A DNA stretch of 64,000 nucleotides from Spongiactinospora rosea. GTDB lineage: Bacteria > Actinomycetota > Actinomycetes > Streptosporangiales > Streptosporangiaceae. Positions 60,122-64,000 of the stretch are shown here, piece after piece. Position numbers and translations under genes: made by a program. The first letter of the stretch is position 1. Every line of letters begins with the position of its first letter. The notes under the pieces are model-generated. The model saw nothing but the letters and a program-made list of their open reading frames with translations, searched no databases and was not told the DNA's origin. The DNA lies in NCBI RefSeq assembly GCF_003315795.1, contig NZ_QMEY01000011.1, positions 62,001 through 126,000 on the forward strand, read 5' to 3'.

Positions 60122-60690
60122 CCGGGCACGTCGGGGCCGGGCAGACTGCGCACGATCGTCTCGGCGGTGTACCGCAGCCAGGCCCCGTCCACGCCGTCCG
60201 GGCGGGCCAGGGCGTCGAACAGCACGCCGTCGATCTGCGCCACGAACATCCGGGCCGCCGGGCCGGGGTCCGGTACGCCCGCCGCGCGCAGGCCGTCCTC
60301 GGCCTTGCGCAGGAACCGCGCCCCGGCCACGTCCAGCTCGCCCCACAGCAGTGAACGGCGCGACGCGTCCAGGTACAGCTCCATCCGCGCCTGGGTCCGC
60401 GTCCTGGCCGGTCCGAGCCAGTACCCCAACAGCCCGGCCAGGGCGTCGGCCACCTCCTCCGGGCTGCGCCACGCGCCCTGCGGCAGCCGGTCCAGCGACG
60501 CCTCGTCCTGCTCCAGCATGCGCGCCAGCACCCCGCCGAGCAGCGCCAGCCGGGTGCGATAGCAACTGCTGGCGCTCCCCGGCGGCAGCCCGGCCCGCGC
60601 GTCCACCGCGCGATGGGTCAGGCCGCGCATCCCCTCTTCGGCGATCACCTCGATGGCGGCGTCGGCCGCCCGCTCCCGCCGTGTGCTCAT
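60091..60690 (-). CDS. TetR-family transcriptional regulator
   Basis: 199 aa. TetR helix-turn-helix (ADAAIEVIAEEGMRGLTHRAVDARAGLPPGSASSCYRTRLALL) and a helical ligand domain. The last 31 bp overlap the AlkA-like gene on the opposite strand. Two CTAC-N4-GTAG repeats lie about 95-125 bp upstream and may be its promoter control. Its regulatory target is not obvious. Confidence 0.86.
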   Translation of the reverse strand: MSTRRERAADAAIEVIAEEGMRGLTHRAVDARAGLPPGSASSCYRTRLALLGGVLARMLEQDEASLDRLPQGAWRSPEEVADALAGLLGYWLGPARTRTQARMELYLDASRRSLLWGELDVAGARFLRKAEDGLRAAGVPDPGPAARMFVAQIDGVLFDALARPDGVDGAWLRYTAETIVRSLPGPDVPGYAGGSSRMP

Positions 60691-60784
60691 CGCCCCGTCA
60701 CCTCGCGCACATCGCCTCGCATAAGGTGCACGACCCGGGCCGAACGGTGGCCTGTGTCATACGTCCAGTTTTAGCAGCTCTCCG

Positions 60785-60815
60785 CTACATCTGTAGTAAT
60801 TCGCTACGGATGTAG
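60785..60815. promoter_or_regulatory. Paired CTAC-N4-GTAG operators
   Basis: CTACATCTGTAG (60785-60796) and CTACGGATGTAG (60804-60815), 19 bp apart, are each followed by TAA. They resemble the TACTACA-N-TGTAGTA style sites of BlaI/CopY-type repressors. They lie in the gap between the rrf2 3' end and the tetR start. Confidence 0.5.
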
Positions 60816-60845
60816 TAAGTCGTGCCCTGACCTCCGGCGCGGCGC

Positions 60846-61322
60846 TCAGCGCGGCGGGGCGGTGAGCAGCGAACGCGTCCGGGCCGGGACCCAGTCCGGG
60901 ATCGAGGCGATGATGTCGGCGAGCGAGACGCCGGCCAGGCTCCGCCGCCACGCCTCGTGCGCATCGGCCATCTTGGCGGCGATCACGCAGGTGTCCCGGC
61001 ACTGCTCGGGGGGCAGCGCGCCGCGCCCCTGCCGGCGGATCTCGCGGCATTCGTACGGGGCCGCCGCCCCGTCGACCGCCTCCACGATCTGCAGCAGCGT
61101 GACCTCCGAGGCCGCCCTGGCCAGCCGGAACCCGCCCCTCGGCCCGGTGGTCGCGGCCAGCACGCCCGCCTTGACCAGCGACTGAAGCTGCTTGGCGAGG
61201 TAGGGAGCGGGCAGATCGTAGTAGTCGGCGAGCTGCGCCGCCGAAGCGGTGGCCCCGGGCTCCAGCTGCGCCAGGGACGCGGCGCAGTGCAACAACCATT
61301 CGGTGCTAACGGGCAGCTTCAC
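60846..61322 (-). CDS. Rrf2-family transcriptional regulator
   Basis: 158 aa. Winged helix (STEWLLHCAASLAQLEPGATASAAQLADYYDLPAPYLAKQLQSLVKAGVLAATTGPRGGFRLARAASEVTLLQIVEAVDG). It then has three cysteines (YECREI, PEQCRDTC) in the region where IscR/NsrR/RsrR carry an Fe-S cluster, so redox or NO sensing is plausible. It is divergent from the NmrA-like reductase at 61406 (83 bp). That pairing is typical of Rrf2 regulators controlling an SDR/NmrA gene, which is its likely target. Confidence 0.88.
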   Translation of the reverse strand: MKLPVSTEWLLHCAASLAQLEPGATASAAQLADYYDLPAPYLAKQLQSLVKAGVLAATTGPRGGFRLARAASEVTLLQIVEAVDGAAAPYECREIRRQGRGALPPEQCRDTCVIAAKMADAHEAWRRSLAGVSLADIIASIPDWVPARTRSLLTAPPR

Positions 61323-61405
61323 GCGTCCCAGTCTAACGCAGATATTGAGGATCTATTAAGTCCGAGATAGGGTCGAGGCGCATTCGAGCAGAAGGAGAGA
61401 TCATC

Positions 61406-62158
61406 ATGCGTATCGCAGTCGCCGGCGCCACCGGCAACATCGGCTCCCTGACCACCGCCGTGCTGCGGCGGGACGGGCACGAGGTCGTGGCCATCAGCCG
61501 TTCGCAGGGCGTGGACCTGCAGACCGGCGACGGGCTCGACGACGCCCTGACCGGCGTGGACGCGGTCGTCGACGCCATCAGCTCCCCGCCGGTCAGCGCC
61601 GAGGAGACGGTGGCGTTCTTCGGCGCCACCACCGCCGGCCTGCTGGCCGCCGAGCAGCGGGCCGGGGTCCGGCACCACGTACTGCTCTCGATCATCGGCA
61701 TCGACAAGGTCGAGGGCAACGCGCACTACTACGGCAAGCGCGAGCAGGAGCGGCTGGTGGCCGAAGGGCCGGTGCCGTGGACGATCGTGCCGGTCGCGCA
61801 GTTCCACGACTTCCCCGCGATGGTGGCGGGCTGGTTCGAGCAGGACGGCGTGGCCACCGTCCCGCCGCTGCTCATGCAGCCGATCGCCCCCGCCGACGTG
61901 GCCGAGGTGCTGGCCGAGATCGCCACCGGCGAGCCGCAGGGCCGCTACGCCGACGTCGCCGGGCCCGACCCGCAGGACCTAGTGGACATGGCCCGGCGCA
62001 CCCACCAGGCCCGCGGCCGTGAGGTGAAGCTCGTACCGACGTGGTCGGGGCCGTTCGGTGCGTCGATGGCGGGCGAGGTGCTGCTGCCCGGCGAGCGCGT
62101 GCGGATCGCGCCGACCACCTTCGAGCAGTGGCTCGCCGGGCAGCGTCCCTCAGCGTAG
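61406..62158 (+). CDS. NmrA-like NAD(P)-binding reductase (atypical SDR)
   Basis: 250 aa. N-terminal VAGATGNIGSLTTAVLRRDGHEVVAISRSQG nucleotide-binding motif of NmrA/isoflavone-reductase-like atypical SDRs. There is no classical YxxxK catalytic pair in SDR spacing, though HYYGKREQERLV could supply Tyr and Lys. The role is redox-linked regulation or reduction; the substrate is unknown. AAGGAGAG precedes the ATG. It is divergent from the Rrf2 gene and overlaps the 3' end of the converging tail-anchored protein gene by 9 bp. Confidence 0.83.
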   Translation: MRIAVAGATGNIGSLTTAVLRRDGHEVVAISRSQGVDLQTGDGLDDALTGVDAVVDAISSPPVSAEETVAFFGATTAGLLAAEQRAGVRHHVLLSIIGIDKVEGNAHYYGKREQERLVAEGPVPWTIVPVAQFHDFPAMVAGWFEQDGVATVPPLLMQPIAPADVAEVLAEIATGEPQGRYADVAGPDPQDLVDMARRTHQARGREVKLVPTWSGPFGASMAGEVLLPGERVRIAPTTFEQWLAGQRPSA

Positions 62159-63415
62159 GAGCAGGGCGAGCTGGAACAGCAGGATGAGCGCCGACATGCC
62201 CGCCAGGGCCAGCCAGCGCGGATCCCGCCACCCCGGCCGGGCCTGCTCAGGCGGCGGCGGTGGCCGGTCGTCGAAGCGCACCAGCATGCGAAGCGCCAGA
62301 TAGCCCGCGTAGGTGTTCAGTGGGCGGCGCAGCTCGGGGGCGCGGTCGAGCATCCACTGGCGGAACTCGATCAGGATCACGCGTTCCTGCTCCCGCGTGA
62401 CGGCATCGCGCATCGCCAGCTCGAAGTCGGCCACCATGTCGCGCACGGCCGCGGTCGCGGGCGGCGACGGAGCGGCCGCAGGCTCCGGCGGCGTGTACGG
62501 CTCGGGTACGGGCTCGGGCTCCGGCGGCTCCGGAGGGTCGGCGTACTCCGGTTGCGCCGCCGTCCCGGCGAGCGCCGGGACGGGGATCGCCAGCGCCGCC
62601 CGCAGCAGGGTGAGCCGTTCGTCCCAGGGCATGCCCTCGGCCAGGCCCGCCCGCCTGGTCAGCCCCTCAAGGGTGCCCGCCCCGTACGCCGCCACCAGGC
62701 GCGCGGCCAGCTCGCCGTCGGCGTCGTCGGGGACCTGGTCGCGCAGGTCCACGCGTAACCGGCGGGGCGCGCGCGAGGACAGGCCCGGCCACCCCCGCAG
62801 GAAGACGATCTCCGCGCCCTGCTTGAGGTCTTCGCTCTCGTGGGTGGAGAAGGTCTCCGGGGCCACTCCCAGCGCACTGTGCAGGATGTCGGCCAGCCCC
62901 CACATCTGCGCCACCGGATCTGCCTGGGACACGACGGCGAGCCGCACCCCCGGGTCGCGCAGCGCGGCGGAGACGATCGGCGTGAGCGCGCCGGCCTCTT
63001 CGCGGGCACGCTGTTCCAGCGCCTCGCCGTACTCGCCGAAGCGGCCCACCAGCTCGGCCAGGTCGATCGCCTCCTGCTCCGGCGGCGGCTCGTGCACCCA
63101 CAGCGGCGCCAGCGCCAGCGCCTCCCGCACGGTGGGCCAGGGCATGCGCGCGGCGTCGCCGCCCAGGTAGGCGACGACCCGCAGGCCGCGCCTGCTGTCG
63201 GCGCCGGCCGCGCGGTACCGGGCCAGCACCACCACCCGCCCGTCGACCACCAGCCGGCACACGCTCACGCCGGGCCTGCTGCCCGGATCCAGCCAGGGCC
63301 CCAACTCGTGATCCCAGCCGCGCGTCTCGGCGAACGACGCGCGCACCGGGCCCACCCGCCCCCGGTGTTCGTCCCATTCGTACTGGATCCAGTCCACAGG
63401 GGTCCAGGTGCTCAT
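62150..63415 (-). CDS. Tail-anchored partner of a GTPase (GAP1-like), predicted conflict-system component
   Basis: 421 aa. The N-terminal part (STWTPVDWIQYEWDEHRGRVGPVRASFAETRGWDHELGPWLDP... CRLVVDGRVVVLARYRA) and a middle part (LTPIVSAALRDPGVRLAVVSQADPVAQMWGLADILHSALGVAPETFSTHESED) resemble the layout of GTPase-associated proteins, in which the middle domain ends in an FSTxE-like stretch. A Pro/Glu-rich linker (about 290-330) and a helical segment follow. The protein ends in a single membrane helix (WLALAGMSALILLFQLALLLR). Its ATG shares one base with the stop of the upstream GTPase gene, so they are made together. Family assignment is tentative. Confidence 0.6.
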   Translation of the reverse strand: MSTWTPVDWIQYEWDEHRGRVGPVRASFAETRGWDHELGPWLDPGSRPGVSVCRLVVDGRVVVLARYRAAGADSRRGLRVVAYLGGDAARMPWPTVREALALAPLWVHEPPPEQEAIDLAELVGRFGEYGEALEQRAREEAGALTPIVSAALRDPGVRLAVVSQADPVAQMWGLADILHSALGVAPETFSTHESEDLKQGAEIVFLRGWPGLSSRAPRRLRVDLRDQVPDDADGELAARLVAAYGAGTLEGLTRRAGLAEGMPWDERLTLLRAALAIPVPALAGTAAQPEYADPPEPPEPEPVPEPYTPPEPAAAPSPPATAAVRDMVADFELAMRDAVTREQERVILIEFRQWMLDRAPELRRPLNTYAGYLALRMLVRFDDRPPPPPEQARPGWRDPRWLALAGMSALILLFQLALLLR

Positions 63416-64000
63416 CAGCGTCCCACCTCCGGATGGCCGCGCAGCACGCCGGTCATCGCGAACAGCGAGACCAGGGGTTGGAGGACGCGCCGCGGCCGGA
63501 CGCCCCTGGGGAACCGCCCCTCGGTCGCCGCGCCGCCGGTCGCCGAGACGAAGTGCAGCGTGCACCGGCGGCACTTGTCGTAGGGCGACAGCCACGCCTG
63601 CGCGCCCCTGCGCCACAGGAAGGCGTACGCGTCGCGGCTCTCGGCGAGCACGGCCTGCGGGTCCAGGCCCTCGACCTCGCCGTACAGCCAGGTGTCCACC
63701 GGCGACTGGAAGCGCACGGCGTCGCTCTTGGTGACGACGACCGCCGCCGGGACGTCGAGCCGCCCGCCGGTCTTGGGCAGCCGGTCGAGCACCGCGCGGA
63801 AGGACTCGTCCCCCATCCGGCCCTGCCCGGCCTCGGCGTCCACCACGAACAGCAGCGCGCCGACCGCGGGGACGAACCTGGTCGCCTCGTGCGCGATGCC
63901 GCGCAGCAGCTCCCCGGCGATGTCGAAGAAGGCGACGGCGGTGGTGTGCTCCCCGTCGTTGATCAGCAGCGCGTCGGACAGCTCGGCGCTCTCGTTCTCG
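63415..64000 (-). CDS. GTPase, TRAFAC-like (double-GTPase type), C-terminal part
   Basis: C-terminal 194 codons; the gene continues past the right edge. Visible motifs are a G3-like VAFFDIAGELLRGIA, G4 VVTKSDAV (TKxD, guanine specificity) and G5-like FVSATGG. VPAVGALLFVVDAEAGQGRMGD is the usual strand before the G4 loop. A CRRCTLHF motif near the C-terminus could bind metal. It resembles the double-GTPase proteins paired with GAP1-like partners in predicted conflict (anti-phage or programmed response) systems. The N-terminal P-loop and any further domains are outside the window. Confidence 0.65.
   Translation of the reverse strand, partial: ENESAELSDALLINDGEHTTAVAFFDIAGELLRGIAHEATRFVPAVGALLFVVDAEAGQGRMGDESFRAVLDRLPKTGGRLDVPAAVVVTKSDAVRFQSPVDTWLYGEVEGLDPQAVLAESRDAYAFLWRRGAQAWLSPYDKCRRCTLHFVSATGGAATEGRFPRGVRPRRVLQPLVSLFAMTGVLRGHPEVGR

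Noticed and set aside
1..64000. tRNA, rRNA, insertion sequence or prophage genes
   Set aside because: I saw no tRNA-like cloverleaf, rRNA segment, transposase, integrase or phage structural gene, though a tRNA scan was not possible.

Overview
The window is high-GC actinobacterial chromosome. Evidence: dense, strongly GC-biased coding, frequent GTG starts, many 4-nt ATGA/GTGA start-stop overlaps, an actinobacterial LexA box (TCGAAC-N4-GTTC type), an AfsR/SARP regulator with NB-ARC and TPR domains, paired dynamin-like GTPases, and dnaE2 next to a DUF6504 gene. The gene content best fits a Streptosporangiaceae-like or related sporulating actinomycete; this is inference, as there is no rRNA or other taxonomic marker.

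Layout. 1-2.4 kb: 5' half of ettA (runs off the left edge) and a membrane diguanylate cyclase. 2.4-5.8 kb: gene-poor stretch with dispersed imperfect repeats, a 141-bp tandem duplication, one convincing small membrane protein, and an AT-richer patch. 5.9-9.7 kb: an SSB with a giant Pro/Ser-rich tail, and a secreted PQQ-type beta-propeller. 9.7-19 kb: a mostly leftward block with two dynamin-like GTPases coupled to cobA/cysG, a ureohydrolase, cobT, cbiX and cobL. 19-23.4 kb: a LysR regulator divergent from a sugar-acid operon (MFS, RraA-like, KdgK-like). 23.5-25 kb: DUF2795 protein and a Vms1/eRF1-like protein. 25-29.2 kb: a sulfatase-lutA-lutB-lutC operon. 29.3-35.7 kb: orphan LuxR-type response regulator, DUF4328 protein, an SOS-type DUF6504-dnaE2 pair behind a LexA box, and a quinone oxidoreductase. 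35.7-38.4 kb: second cobalamin block (cobD, cobQ) with a coupled SHOCT protein. 38.4-44 kb: phosphotransferase, PadR regulator, AfsR/SARP regulator, and a divergent imine-reductase-like gene.

44.1-53.5 kb is a catabolic island. A LacI regulator and three similar operator sites (14-bp, GAAAGCG-CTTTC type) bracket a leftward Gfo/Idh - DUF993 aldolase-like - xylose-isomerase-like operon, an ACMSD-type amidohydrolase, and a rightward SDR - CoA transferase - enoyl-CoA hydratase - shikimate-dehydrogenase-like operon. Together these look like a complete but unrecognised route from a cyclic polyol or hydroaromatic substrate to CoA thioesters. 53.5-59.2 kb is a second small-molecule locus: a NitT/TauT-type ABC importer with two different permeases, coupled to an amidohydrolase and facing its own LacI regulator, with two operator copies between them.

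59.2-62.2 kb holds an AlkA-like glycosylase, TetR and Rrf2 regulators, and an NmrA-like reductase. The right edge (62.1-64 kb) carries a GTPase and a tail-anchored partner that resemble predicted GTPase-centred conflict systems.
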